The notes under the pieces were generated by a model, which ran no database searches, was not told the origin of the DNA, and saw only the letters and a program-made list of their open reading frames with translations. Of a stretch of 64,000 bases of DNA, positions 7,352 to 16,346 are shown piece after piece. The translations under genes and the position numbers were made by a program. The DNA is taken from positions 10,900 through 74,899 of the forward strand of contig CAZEAC010000014.1 in the NCBI GenBank assembly GCA_964510065.1, read 5' to 3'. The first letter of the stretch is position 1, and each line of letters begins with the position of its first letter. Source of the DNA: CAZEAC01 sp964510065 (lineage in GTDB: Bacteria > Bdellovibrionota_C > UBA2361 > CAIXSY01).

Positions 7352-9265
7352 TCAATGAATCCCCTGCCGCACAACTTCAGCCGGCGGATGTTCGTCTATA
7401 AACTGCTTAATAACATGACGCAGCTCAAAAAATTCGGAAAGTTTTGATACGCTTTCCAGCTCCTTCAGGGTGGTCTTGCCATTGAGGACGGCGGCAATGC
7501 CGGAAACGACAAGGGGCCTAAAGCCTTTTTGTAGCGCAGCATTTAAATACGGTTCATACGTGCTGATCCCTTGTGAAATAAGATCGCGCTCCTCGCGGCC
7601 GACTTGCCAGATCTCAGCAACGGAAGTTCGGCCCTTATACCCACGCCCTTCGCAGGACGCGCAGCTGTTACGCTCTTCTTTCGCGCGGTACAGGTACAGC
7701 GGGAAATGGATCAAATCCTCACCTAAAAGTTCATTCATTGCGTCTTTTGCGTTGTAACGCTCTTTGCAGTCATCGCACGCCGTGCGCACCAGACGCTGCG
7801 CGATAATTGCGTTTAGTGTCGATTGAATCATATCGCGATTTAGTCCCAGCGATTGAAGTCTACGGAGTGTTGAAATTGCATCATTGGTGTGCAGCGTGCT
7901 AAAAACCAGATGCCCGGTTTCCGCGGCTTTAAATGCGACATCAGCAGTTTCTTCGTCTCGAATTTCGCCGACGAGAATAATATCCGGATCTTGACGCAAA
8001 TAGGCACGAAGGGCTTGTGCAAAGCTAAGCTCGATAGCCTTGTCCACCGCTGCCTGATTAATTCCCGGGATTAAGATCTCAACAGGATCTTCAATTGTTT
8101 GAATATTGACATGTGGCGTGTTGAGCTTTCGTAACATTGCGTAGAGCGTCGTCGTCTTTCCATGCCCGGTCGGCCCCGTAACCAAGACAACACCTTTCGG
8201 CGATCGAAGCTCCCGTTCGATGATTTCGATCTGCTCTTTGGGAAACCCCATCTCGGAAAAGGAGAGCCCCGCGCCGCTTCGTGCGTTAAGGAGACGAAGC
8301 ACAAACTTCTCGCGCAGCACATTGCCGGTGGTAAGTTCAGGTGTGCTTGCCACACGAAGGGTGTAGCCTTGGTAGTGTTCGTTCGCTAATAGCTCCTCAC
8401 TTGTAAAGCTTATCGCCCCGTCTTGCGGCCGGCGCGACTCGGCAACATTGAGCGCAGATTTAATTTTTATCACTCCGAAGATTCTCTTTATTTGGTCAGT
8501 CGAGAGGCGCGGATAAAGCACCTGAAGGTCACCGTCAATTCGGTAGCGCACACGATAGGCGTCGCCGTGCGGCTCAAAATGAATATCGCTTGCGCGGCGA
8601 GCAATTGCTTTATCGATGATGCGGTAGTACGCGTGAGTTGCTTCGGTATCAGCGGTGATCTTTTGAAGATAGTGCAACCCCTTCTCCGGGTTCTTCGCCA
8701 TGTCGCTTAGCTCGCGAAACTCGTTCGCGCCGAGGAACAAGAGCTTCAGCTTAGTCTCATCAAGTTTGAGTTTGTCGACAACATTAAACAGATTTGTCGC
8801 AATCTCATCGCGCGTTCTCAAATCGCCAGACCTTCCCACTACATTAATTCCAAGCCACAGCGAGTCGTCCGCGTCACGAAAAAGCGGATACATGCCGCCC
8901 TGCTCTAGCGCGCTATGGCAGCGATTATGCTCATATTCGAGGCTATTGAAGGCCGACCGAGAGCCGCTCTTTTCCGGCGTTTTCAGCCAAGGAGCATCAA
9001 ATGGATACGTTTCAAGATGCTGCACAATCTTATGCATCGATCCGAACTCCGAATCTTCGATAGTAAACCCCGGCACCGAGAACTCCTCGGTCGATCCTTC
9101 TAGACGCCACTGTTCAAGCAGCACATTAAGCCTGACGTCGTCGACCTGGTCGATGTTCACTGGACCGGTCTCAGTTTCTCCATGAAATGGTGTCGCCGGC
9201 AGCACCGGCTCCGCTTGGTGTGACGCGGATGATGATTGAATGTGAGCTTGATCTTCATGTGGCAT
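7352..9265 (-). CDS. Orphan GspE/PilB-family secretion ATPase
   Basis: 637 residues from the ATG at 9265, chosen because GGGAGG lies 6 bases upstream; the frame stays open six codons further. The N-terminal ~190 residues do not show the MshEN motifs seen in PilB at 289-1986 and look unrelated. The ATPase half has RRASDIHFEPHGDAYRVRYRIDGD, Walker A GPTGHGKT, Asp-box TIEDPVEI, Walker B DPDIILVGEIRD, a His box STLHTND, and a zinc tetracysteine (CDDC / CASC). Such ATPases power type II secretion, type IV pili or related machines. No pseudopilin, platform or secretin gene is next to it, so its partner system is unknown. It could be a second extension motor or part of an unlinked T2SS-like apparatus. 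Confidence 0.85.
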   Translation of the reverse strand: MPHEDQAHIQSSSASHQAEPVLPATPFHGETETGPVNIDQVDDVRLNVLLEQWRLEGSTEEFSVPGFTIEDSEFGSMHKIVQHLETYPFDAPWLKTPEKSGSRSAFNSLEYEHNRCHSALEQGGMYPLFRDADDSLWLGINVVGRSGDLRTRDEIATNLFNVVDKLKLDETKLKLLFLGANEFRELSDMAKNPEKGLHYLQKITADTEATHAYYRIIDKAIARRASDIHFEPHGDAYRVRYRIDGDLQVLYPRLSTDQIKRIFGVIKIKSALNVAESRRPQDGAISFTSEELLANEHYQGYTLRVASTPELTTGNVLREKFVLRLLNARSGAGLSFSEMGFPKEQIEIIERELRSPKGVVLVTGPTGHGKTTTLYAMLRKLNTPHVNIQTIEDPVEILIPGINQAAVDKAIELSFAQALRAYLRQDPDIILVGEIRDEETADVAFKAAETGHLVFSTLHTNDAISTLRRLQSLGLNRDMIQSTLNAIIAQRLVRTACDDCKERYNAKDAMNELLGEDLIHFPLYLYRAKEERNSCASCEGRGYKGRTSVAEIWQVGREERDLISQGISTYEPYLNAALQKGFRPLVVSGIAAVLNGKTTLKELESVSKLSEFFELRHVIKQFIDEHPPAEVVRQGIH

Positions 9266-9567
9266 ATTTTTCCTCCCGGCCACGATCGCAAACAGCGCAG
9301 GCGTGACGTGCTCTCACTGTAAGTCCGGCAGAGGAGCTAACAAATAACTTTTCTCTAAAATTATGCACTAAATTCGCGGCCCTGTGGTTCTCTGTAAAAC
9401 AGCTGTCAATCTCTCAGTCTCGCGAGACAAGTTAATTGACTCACGCTGCGAGAAAACGAGCTTACGGAAGTCACGTTGGATCGCGTGGGAGGGGTGCTGC
9501 TCCCCGACATTTCAAGCGCGCGCAGAAAGCCACTGATAACTTCTTCAGCACGCCAAGGACTAGACCG
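9266..9567. other. Intergenic region upstream of the orphan ATPase
   Basis: About 300 bases between the start of the orphan ATPase and the stop of the two-HTH regulator, both on the minus strand. It must contain the ATPase promoter. It has no open frame with a convincing start, no tRNA and no member of the repeat families. Confidence 0.5.
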
Positions 9568-10554
9568 TCATTCGATTAAGCGAGGGGGTTCCGGAAACAT
9601 AGTGAACTTCAACGTACTGAGCTCTGTCACCGACCTTATCGCTGAGAGTTCCGTGCCGAAACTTTCATACAGCGATTCGATGATATGCATAACGTCCACT
9701 GCATGAGAGCACTCCACTCCAAGTTCGAAATCCCATTCGCCGAGGGTATAAAGAATATAGATTATATTCGGATGGGTTCTTGCAAAATGCTCGATCCTTG
9801 TCTCGAATTGTACATTGATCTGTTTGCATGAAATTAGAAGCTTGAATCTCTGGACATCAAGAAAATCCTCTTTGATATCGTAAAACCAACCGACGATGAC
9901 TTTCTTTTGAAGAAGTTGTTGATAGCGATGGTCAACAGTAGAGTACGGCAATCTTAACTCCCGGGCAGCCTGCCTAATGGACTCGACACTGTCTGAGCTA
10001 AGATAGCTCAGCAGCGCGATTTCATCAGAGCTCAGAGTTATTGCCTCCACGGCGGTGAGCGCTGTGAGCGATTTCTCATCTTTTGACGGCGCCGTGAGAT
10101 ATTTCCTCCTGTACTGTTGATATCCGACTCTAGGTATTATCGACTTTAAAACAATCGAACCATTGGACCACATTGATAAGTTTCTAATAAAAGTCTGAAT
10201 GTCGTTGAGCCTATTAAGATGAAGTACCGCTACAAAGTTGTAATCGCCTGCAAGACTCTGGAAGAAGGCGACTTGGGGGCACTTTATTACTTGCTTAAGA
10301 AAAGTCGCCTGCAGGTTCTGTTTCGTGAGCGCTGTAGCAAAGTATACAGCGATATTAAGCTTGCCAAGTCTAGAGACGTCAACAAAAGGCTTAAGCTTGA
10401 TAACACCGCGCTCCTTGAGTCCCCGAAGTGTAAGCTGAACCGTGTAGTCCCTAATTCGTAAAACTTTCGCAACCGACTGCGAAGTTCGCTGCGCATCAAG
10501 CTCTACTTCTGCAATAATCTGTTTTTCTTTTTGACTAAGGCGCAGTCGTCTCAT
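9568..10554 (-). CDS. Lrp/AsnC-like regulator with two winged HTH halves
   Basis: 328 residues with two tandem AsnC-type helix-turn-helix halves. The first begins RRLRLSQKEKQIIAEVELDAQRTSQSVAKVLRIRDYTVQLTLRGLKERGVI, followed by a RAM-like strand region (LNIAVYFATALTK...GDYNFVAVLHL). The second begins LSSDEIALLSYLSSDSVESIRQAARELRLPYSTVDHRYQQLLQKKVIVGW, again followed by a beta region ending in LGEWDFELGVE. Lrp-like proteins sense amino acids or other small ligands and bind DNA as oligomers. It is divergent from the cupin-radical SAM gene with 88 bases between start codons, and a 9-bp inverted repeat pair lies in that gap. The natural reading is that it controls the divergent gene. The ligand is unknown. 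Confidence 0.75.
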   Translation of the reverse strand: MRRLRLSQKEKQIIAEVELDAQRTSQSVAKVLRIRDYTVQLTLRGLKERGVIKLKPFVDVSRLGKLNIAVYFATALTKQNLQATFLKQVIKCPQVAFFQSLAGDYNFVAVLHLNRLNDIQTFIRNLSMWSNGSIVLKSIIPRVGYQQYRRKYLTAPSKDEKSLTALTAVEAITLSSDEIALLSYLSSDSVESIRQAARELRLPYSTVDHRYQQLLQKKVIVGWFYDIKEDFLDVQRFKLLISCKQINVQFETRIEHFARTHPNIIYILYTLGEWDFELGVECSHAVDVMHIIESLYESFGTELSAIRSVTELSTLKFTMFPEPPRLIE

Positions 10555-10577
10555 GCTTCTTATATTATATATTTACT

Positions 10578-10632
10578 TATAGTTAAGCCACTTTTATTGG
10601 ATACAGATATAGCAAATTCACTATTAACTATA
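10578..10632. promoter_or_regulatory. Candidate operator pair in divergent promoter region
   Basis: A perfect 9-bp inverted pair, TATAGTTAA at 10578-10586 and TTAACTATA at 10624-10632, sits in a very AT-rich gap between the divergent Lrp-like gene and the cupin-radical SAM gene. Two distant half-sites with dyad symmetry suit a looping or wrapping Lrp-type regulator. The right half-site lies 10 bases before the ATG at 10643. Binding is inferred from position and symmetry only. Confidence 0.5.
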
Positions 10633-10642
10633 TTTGTATGTA

Positions 10643-12016
10643 ATGTCACTACGACAGCGAAGCAAACAATCATTTGAAAACTATCGGAATTACGCAGCCA
10701 TGAAACTTAACGAACAAAACACTCCATCTTCAAATCAGAGGAGCGCACTCAATTCACTAAGTTGGTCGAAGCAAGCACTTCCAGCCTGTCCTGTCCGCAG
10801 TGCTCGCGAGCCTTCAATTAATGTACGAACATCAGACTCTCTTCCACATCTATTGCGCGAGACCATTCCTGTTGATGTCTCCTCGCGACTGCTCTGGCAT
10901 AACCTTATGCCAGGTAAAAAGGTCGACCTCCATTTTCACCCCGATGCAACGGAATGGTTGATCTTCGAGCAAGGACGCTTTGAGATACTGACCGCCAGTA
11001 GTTCAAATCATATTAAGGGGACTGCGGGAACATGGCATATTGTTCGTTTTGGACCCGGTGTTGCACATGGCCTAATAAGCCACGAAGAATCGGCTTACTT
11101 CGTAGTACGTGACAGGGATGACGAAACGGTTTACTTAGACCGAGATCGTCCAAGGCGGACAAGTCTGCATGGGCCCACCCTGAGTATTGTGGTGGGCGAT
11201 ACGTCATGCAATGCCAAATGTACATTTTGTTCGCCTAAAATGTTGGGGCTGGGCACAACGAAAAATCGAGTAGAATCACTTGGTCTAGCTTCACTTGATA
11301 GTGCGCTCACTAAGGCGGCGCAGCTCGGAATCAAGACGGTCCAAATCACCAGCGAGGGAGAACCCACATTATTTCCAGAGCAAATTACTCAGTACTTGAA
11401 TCGCTTGGCCCTAGCAGATTTTGAATCGGTAGAGCTGCAGACCAACGGAATTAAACTTGCGACAGATCGCGGATACCTGGAGCAGCTTAAAACTTGGAAA
11501 AAACTTGGGCTAGGCACGATCGCCATTTCAATCGTCCATTACGAGCCCGAAAAGAATCGTTCGATATATATGCCATCTCAGACACACTACCCAAATTTGT
11601 CCGCATTAGTGTCAAATCTACACAAAATAGGATTTAAGGTAAGATTTAGTTGTACTCTCCTTAAAGGATACATCGATACAGCTGCTGAGGTTGAGCAATT
11701 ATTCAATTTCGCCGGAGAGCTTAATGTAGAGGAGATTAATTTAAGGCCAGTTCGCATTCCCAAGGGAGCAGAAGAGACTTCCCGTACGCACTGGGTTCGT
11801 CAACATTCGCTCACGGATCAAGAGATTGAGCTACTAGGGCACAAATTTACACAGGATGGATTACAAATTGCGGAGCTCCCACATGGAGCCTCTTTGTTCA
11901 TGATCAAGGGGATGAAAGTTTGCTTCGCCCTCAACAAATCAGAAAATCACACACCATCAGCAATTCGAAGACTGATACTTCTTCCTGATGGAAGCCTACG
12001 AACAGATTGGCCTTGA
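10643..12016 (+). CDS. Cupin-radical SAM fusion protein
   Basis: 457 residues from ATG 10643; alternatives are TTG 10634 or ATG 10700, and none has a clear ribosome site. Residues ~80-160 are a cupin barrel with metal-ligand-like residues in LHFHPDATEW and a later GVAHGLISH. A radical SAM domain follows from ~178: CNAKCTFC (CX3CX2C, the 4Fe-4S cluster that cleaves S-adenosylmethionine), a GEPTL motif (QITSEGEPTLF) that contacts SAM, then ELQTNGIKL and VRFSCTLLKGYID. The C-terminus (MKVCFALNKSENHTPSAIRRLILLPDGSLRTDWP, near the end) has no auxiliary-cluster Cys set. Cupin at the N-terminus of a radical SAM enzyme is an uncommon arrangement. The substrate is unknown; no peptide precursor or cofactor gene lies beside it. 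Likely regulated by the divergent Lrp-like gene. Confidence 0.8.
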   Translation: MSLRQRSKQSFENYRNYAAMKLNEQNTPSSNQRSALNSLSWSKQALPACPVRSAREPSINVRTSDSLPHLLRETIPVDVSSRLLWHNLMPGKKVDLHFHPDATEWLIFEQGRFEILTASSSNHIKGTAGTWHIVRFGPGVAHGLISHEESAYFVVRDRDDETVYLDRDRPRRTSLHGPTLSIVVGDTSCNAKCTFCSPKMLGLGTTKNRVESLGLASLDSALTKAAQLGIKTVQITSEGEPTLFPEQITQYLNRLALADFESVELQTNGIKLATDRGYLEQLKTWKKLGLGTIAISIVHYEPEKNRSIYMPSQTHYPNLSALVSNLHKIGFKVRFSCTLLKGYIDTAAEVEQLFNFAGELNVEEINLRPVRIPKGAEETSRTHWVRQHSLTDQEIELLGHKFTQDGLQIAELPHGASLFMIKGMKVCFALNKSENHTPSAIRRLILLPDGSLRTDWP

Positions 12017-12056
12017 TAGTTGACCTCGCACGATCGATCCCCGAGAAGCTCGCTTT

Positions 12057-14738
12057 TCAAACTTTCATCGCCTCGCGCGACAAAGCTTGCGAAGCATCAC
12101 CGCGAGGAGGAATCACCACCAAGAATCCTCCTCGCTTCAGCCCCGCTTCCTGAATAAAACTTCGGAGCGCGGTGCGCTCGAGTATTTGATCGTTCCAGCT
12201 ATTGTCTCGAAGCGCTTTGAGTCCATCAAGCACCTCCGGAGTTAAGACCAGGTGCCTTTTCTCTGAATCATTCCTTCCACGAAATGGATGAAAATAGAAG
12301 GGAGCCATTTCGCGCGACACAAATCCAAGTTTAAATAGTTCGCCACCTTTACCGCGTCGCAGCTCCTCGTGTCGGATAAGATGAGTAAGGAAGGCCGAAT
12401 AGCCCTCACTATTGTAGGTTCCATGCATCACATTAATAAAATCAGTCTCCTGAACCGCCAGTGACGGAGTCGTGTCAAAGCGCCACGACAAATATATTTC
12501 TCGCGTACCAATCAGCTGACGAGTAAGAAAATCGAGATGCTCGTCAATCCCTGGTGCAGTATGTACTTCTTTAGAGAGCATTGGATAAAAATGCCGAAGC
12601 ATTAGCTCCGGTGTGAGCCCCTGAGCATTCTGTAAGCGAATCGCCCAATTCGGGCCCTTTGCGGGACTCCAATATGCCGGATGCCCAAAATATTTCATAC
12701 CGCGCTCGGATGTACTGTTCCTCACAAGAAGCGCGCCATGCTCAGCGTGTGCTACCAGCATAAATGGCTCGCGAATTTCGATCCATGTTGACACTTCAAG
12801 TTTTCTAGCACTTATACGACCGGCACGATCGGATTCGTAATACGATCGACGGTTCAGCGTATCTTGGCTTACCACATACGATGGTCCGAAAAATTGGTCG
12901 CTCGGATGGGCGCGGAGTTCGGAGAACAGTTTCGAGCTTTGCAAGAGGCTAGGAATCCCAGCGGAGCTTCCCTTGCGCGTTATGTCGCCTGGCACTGGTC
13001 TAAGGTCATGGGCCCACTGCTCGGGGATAAAAGTAAGTTGCCCAATGCGCAGCCAATTTTGGATCCGCCGCCGCCGTATCTCCATATCAGAAAACTCACC
13101 AAGGCCACCGATTGCACAGAGCGCGCGCTCAAGCGGGCGATACAACTCCGGATCGGCACCTTGATCAAACTCTGGATGTCCCAAAAGACAGAGAAGCTCG
13201 GCTTCATAGGGATGTTGGTGATTCTTCCAGTCGCCTCTCATACAGAGTCTCTCGACCAACAGCGCCACCTCGTTCACCGAGCCAGCTCGGTAATTATTAA
13301 GAAGAGTTGGCAACATTTCACGAAAGCGGTTTTTATGGCGGGCGATGTGCTGTGGTTTGGTTCCGGCGAGAGACTCGAAGTAATCAAACACATCTTCAAT
13401 ATTCTGCCGCTGCTCTAAAAGATCCGCGGCTTGTGGAAGATAGCGCCGTACTTTCTCATTCGCCAAAACCTGAGAGAGCATATACAGCTGATCACATTCC
13501 TTGCGTTCAATAAGCTTTCGCGCATCAAGTTCCGCCGAAAGTCTCAGTAACGCGGGGGCGTCAGCGCTGCGTATTGCAAGCGACACAAAAGTTTCTTTCT
13601 TGCTATTAGGCGTCCCGTGACAAACTCCTTCAGCAACTAGCGTCTCGATTATTTCCAAGTTTGAGATTGGCTCGAGGCGGTGATACAGGCAATGAAGTCC
13701 ATTATTATCAGCACTATCACGCGCCCCAGTATTGATTTTCGCCCGACATAAGAGCTGGGCGATCGCATAATTTTTATTTCGCAAAGCAAGATGCCACGCG
13801 TTGCACTCGGCAAGTATGCCATGATCTTTCGTTTCTACCGTGGTGAGCGCGGCAATATCGGCTCCAAGCGCGAGAATCTTCTCGACAAGCTCCGTTGGTG
13901 CGGCATAGGCCGACACCGCGTGAATCAGGGAGAACTGATCACGCGGACGCCGATAGTTAATAATCTGTGCGACGAATTCCGAGCCAATAGAGTTGCGAAG
14001 CGCTTCAATTTTATCCAGCCAAAGTGAAAGATTTTGCCACTTGTCCGCTGACCTACCAACACTAATAAATAGGAGCTGTTGACCAATGAGCGATCCGACA
14101 TAAGCGCGCTGGTTAGGTCTCAATGCATCAAGCCTTGCGCCGCGAAATACAAGCTCGAGAGTTTCGGCGCGCGCATGGTGCGCCAGCGTTCGCGTCAACG
14201 CAGAATCGCCAGGGCTCGCTTCTTGATCAATCGAGCAATCTTTAAGCAGCGGCTCAACAAGCGAACGCTCTACTTTGCCGCTTGGGTCAGCGTAAAGCAG
14301 AAGAAACGGACTCTCACCCGAGAGATTTTTTATTGTAAGAAGCTCGGGGTGACGTTCGGAAAGATATTTTGCCAGATCATAATGTCTGCCATACATCGCG
14401 AAATGCAGGCAGGTTCCGCTCTGCCCCTGATCGTCGTGAGCAACCGCTTTGATGTCAGCACCGCGCCGTAATACCACCTCGATCAACGAGCGCTTTGCGC
14501 CGAGAAGGCACATAAGGTGAAAATTGCTCAGCGCCCCGGGGGCCGGTCGGTAATTAATTATTTCTTCCGGATTGTGGGTAGTCGAGCCCCGAACATCCCC
14601 GCGCATGATCATAAGGCCGGCATCATCCCAGCACGAATTTAATATAAAGTGGCGCACCTTTTCGGAGGGTGAGTTTACAGAAAGTCGTACCGCCGGTGTC
14701 GGCGTATGCGAAGAAGAGTCCGGGTGCAAAGCCGTCAT
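12057..14738 (-). CDS. Large ankyrin-repeat protein
   Basis: 893 residues, no signal peptide or membrane segment. The N-terminal ~400 residues contain several ankyrin-type helical pairs (LIEVVLRRGADIKAVAHDD..GTCLHFAMYGRHYDLAKYL; ELVEKILALGADIAAL; NYAIAQLLCRAKINTGARDSADNNGLHCLYH; ISNLEIIETLVAEGVCHGTPN). The C-terminal half (from ~550) is a mixed alpha/beta region I cannot assign. Ankyrin repeats bind proteins. In host-associated bacteria such large proteins are often effectors, but nothing here shows secretion. The start codon lies in the 61-bp repeat at 14731-14791 and no Shine-Dalgarno sequence precedes it. Confidence 0.7.
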   Translation of the reverse strand: MTALHPDSSSHTPTPAVRLSVNSPSEKVRHFILNSCWDDAGLMIMRGDVRGSTTHNPEEIINYRPAPGALSNFHLMCLLGAKRSLIEVVLRRGADIKAVAHDDQGQSGTCLHFAMYGRHYDLAKYLSERHPELLTIKNLSGESPFLLLYADPSGKVERSLVEPLLKDCSIDQEASPGDSALTRTLAHHARAETLELVFRGARLDALRPNQRAYVGSLIGQQLLFISVGRSADKWQNLSLWLDKIEALRNSIGSEFVAQIINYRRPRDQFSLIHAVSAYAAPTELVEKILALGADIAALTTVETKDHGILAECNAWHLALRNKNYAIAQLLCRAKINTGARDSADNNGLHCLYHRLEPISNLEIIETLVAEGVCHGTPNSKKETFVSLAIRSADAPALLRLSAELDARKLIERKECDQLYMLSQVLANEKVRRYLPQAADLLEQRQNIEDVFDYFESLAGTKPQHIARHKNRFREMLPTLLNNYRAGSVNEVALLVERLCMRGDWKNHQHPYEAELLCLLGHPEFDQGADPELYRPLERALCAIGGLGEFSDMEIRRRRIQNWLRIGQLTFIPEQWAHDLRPVPGDITRKGSSAGIPSLLQSSKLFSELRAHPSDQFFGPSYVVSQDTLNRRSYYESDRAGRISARKLEVSTWIEIREPFMLVAHAEHGALLVRNSTSERGMKYFGHPAYWSPAKGPNWAIRLQNAQGLTPELMLRHFYPMLSKEVHTAPGIDEHLDFLTRQLIGTREIYLSWRFDTTPSLAVQETDFINVMHGTYNSEGYSAFLTHLIRHEELRRGKGGELFKLGFVSREMAPFYFHPFRGRNDSEKRHLVLTPEVLDGLKALRDNSWNDQILERTALRSFIQEAGLKRGGFLVVIPPRGDASQALSREAMKV

Positions 14739-14791
14739 GGAGGTACTCTAGCTCAGCTGGGCCCGACTGCCGATCGAAATTATCCAAACCG
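14731..14791. repeat. 61-bp direct repeat, left copy
   Basis: Identical by eye over 61 bases to 16347-16407, in the same orientation. It contains the first codons and the upstream region of the ankyrin gene (minus strand). The two copies enclose the AAA ATPase gene and a half MITE. Confidence 0.9.
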
Positions 14792-15092
14792 TAGTATGAG
14801 GTAATTACCCACATCCCAGATATAGCGCTTTCCTGATACTTCGGTCTTCACCCCAGTGACCGCTAATAAACTCTTGGGCCAAAGTTTGGCCGGAACGCCT
14901 CACGAGGGTTCGCCGCAAATCTGGCAGGATGGCCAGGCCCATAATCCCGTCTAGAGGTGGCGCCCCCAAGCTGCCCGGACCTATTCTCTAGCCCGGGAGC
15001 AGCCACAGAAGGCTGCATTAATCAATTGAATTGTTTCAGTATTTTGAATATACTCAATGACTGAGTATAAATACTCAATCATTGATATATTT
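14739..15092. other. Divergent intergenic region between ankyrin gene and ATPase
   Basis: About 350 bases. It holds most of the left 61-bp repeat (to 14791), then ~250 bases of unique sequence with no open frame of note, then three ATACTCA-type half-sites from 15050. No tRNA-like fold was seen. Confidence 0.5.
15050..15077. promoter_or_regulatory. Candidate operator: three ATACTCA half-sites
   Basis: ATACTCA at 15050-15056, TGAGTAT at 15062-15068 and ATACTCA at 15071-15077; the last two form an inverted repeat with a 2-base spacer. They lie just before ATG 15093, which suggests autoregulation of the ATPase gene or control by an unlinked factor. This argues for the ATG at 15093 rather than 15057. 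Confidence 0.45.
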
Positions 15093-16268
15093 ATGAATGA
15101 ATTTAAGCGGCAAGCTTACTACACAATCAACGGCCTCCTGACGCAAGAAGCGCCTCTCATCCAAGCACTAATAGGACCTCGGCAAATTGGAAAATCTACT
15201 CTCGCTTCACAGATTGCCGAAAAATTCGATGGAATTGTTCACTTCGAGTCTGCCGATTCATCGCCTCCACACAGCAACGCCTGGATTGAGGCGCAGTGGA
15301 TTATTGCTCGAACTCGGGCGCGAGGAACGCAGGGACTAATTATTTTAGATGAAATTCAAAAAATATCTGGCTGGAGCGAAACTGTAAAAAAATTATGGGA
15401 CGAAGACCGCAGAAATAAGACTAATTTGAAAGTTTTGATCCTCGGCTCTTCCGCGCTACTTCTCCAGGCCGGACTCGCCGAAAGCCTCGCCGGAAGATTT
15501 TATCTGCATCGATGCCCTCATTGGAGCTTTTCTGAATGTAAAGAAGCCTTCGCTTATTCCATGGAGCAATGGATCTACTTTGGCGGATATCCAGGCGGAG
15601 CTCCGTATCTTAAAGACGAAGCGACATGGAAAAACTATATTCGCGACTCCCTCGTTGAAACAACAATTTCAAGAGATGTTCTTCAATTGCAAAAGGTTAA
15701 TAAGCCAGCACTCTTGAGAAACCTGTTTTTCTTAGCTGCGCGTTTTCCGGCTCAAATCGTCGCCTATAATAAAATGATCGGGCAGCTCCAGGATGCAGGT
15801 AACACCACAACGATTGCGCATTATTTAGATCTTCTTGAAACCGCATTTCTGTTATCTGGGCTCGAGTCAACAGTGAAGCTGAAGCGCTCAAGCAGTCCTA
15901 AACTCATTCTTTGGAACAACGGTCTTATCTCTGCAATCAATAAGCACTCCTTTCAAGCAGCTTTAATGGATACAGCGTGGTGGGGAAGGCTTGTAGAAAA
16001 TGCTGTCGGCGCGCACCTGCTTAATTCATTGCCGTCATTAACGTACGAGATAAATTACTGGCGTGAAAAGAACTGTGAAATTGACTTCTGTATTTCGACA
16101 GGAAGCGAACGGCTCGGCATAGAAGTTAAAAGTGGACGTATCGATAAGCAGCTTGGCTATGCGCAATTCGCGAAAAGATATCCCAAAAGCAAGACGATAA
16201 TCGTTGGGCTAGGAGGAATGCGATTGGAGGAGTTTTTTTCCTGCGATGCTTCAGTGCTTTTATCTTAG
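15093..16268 (+). CDS. AAA_14/DUF4143-type ATPase
   Basis: 391 residues from ATG 15093; the frame opens at ATG 15057, but that start would place the palindromic half-sites inside the gene. The N-terminal AAA domain has Walker A GPRQIGKST, Walker B LIILDEIQKISGWSE and a sensor-1-like LILGSSALLL. The C-terminal half has the DUF4143 signature: LFFLAARFPAQIVAYNKM, then AHYLDLLETAFLLSGLE, LILWNNGLISAI, WWGRLVENAVGAHLL, YWREKNCEIDFCI and GIEVKSG. The final ExK-type motif resembles a PD-(D/E)xK nuclease-like fold. These ATPases are widespread and scattered in bacteria and archaea with no settled role. The gene is AT-richer than its neighbours, enclosed by 61-bp direct repeats, and its stop TAG is the TTAG target of a half MITE. 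Recent transfer is likely. Confidence 0.85.
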   Translation: MNEFKRQAYYTINGLLTQEAPLIQALIGPRQIGKSTLASQIAEKFDGIVHFESADSSPPHSNAWIEAQWIIARTRARGTQGLIILDEIQKISGWSETVKKLWDEDRRNKTNLKVLILGSSALLLQAGLAESLAGRFYLHRCPHWSFSECKEAFAYSMEQWIYFGGYPGGAPYLKDEATWKNYIRDSLVETTISRDVLQLQKVNKPALLRNLFFLAARFPAQIVAYNKMIGQLQDAGNTTTIAHYLDLLETAFLLSGLESTVKLKRSSSPKLILWNNGLISAINKHSFQAALMDTAWWGRLVENAVGAHLLNSLPSLTYEINYWREKNCEIDFCISTGSERLGIEVKSGRIDKQLGYAQFAKRYPKSKTIIVGLGGMRLEEFFSCDASVLLS

Positions 16269-16346
16269 GGAGCCTCTGAAAAACTAAGCTTTTGGATTTG
16301 CCGGAATTTTGGCTGAGATTTGCGAGAAAGTATGTCGGGACAAACG
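16269..16346. mobile_element. IS5-like MITE, half copy 2
   Basis: Begins GGAGCCTCTGAAAAACTA directly after the ATPase stop codon, preceded by TTAG (a YTAR target), and follows the left half of copies 1 and 3 (TTTTGG.. GATTTGCGAGAAA..GTCGGGA). It stops abruptly where the right 61-bp repeat begins; the second arm is missing. Confidence 0.75.

Noticed and set aside
12864..13418. 184-residue plus-strand frame inside the ankyrin gene
   Set aside because: Antisense shadow; the minus-strand ankyrin repeats are clear and continuous.
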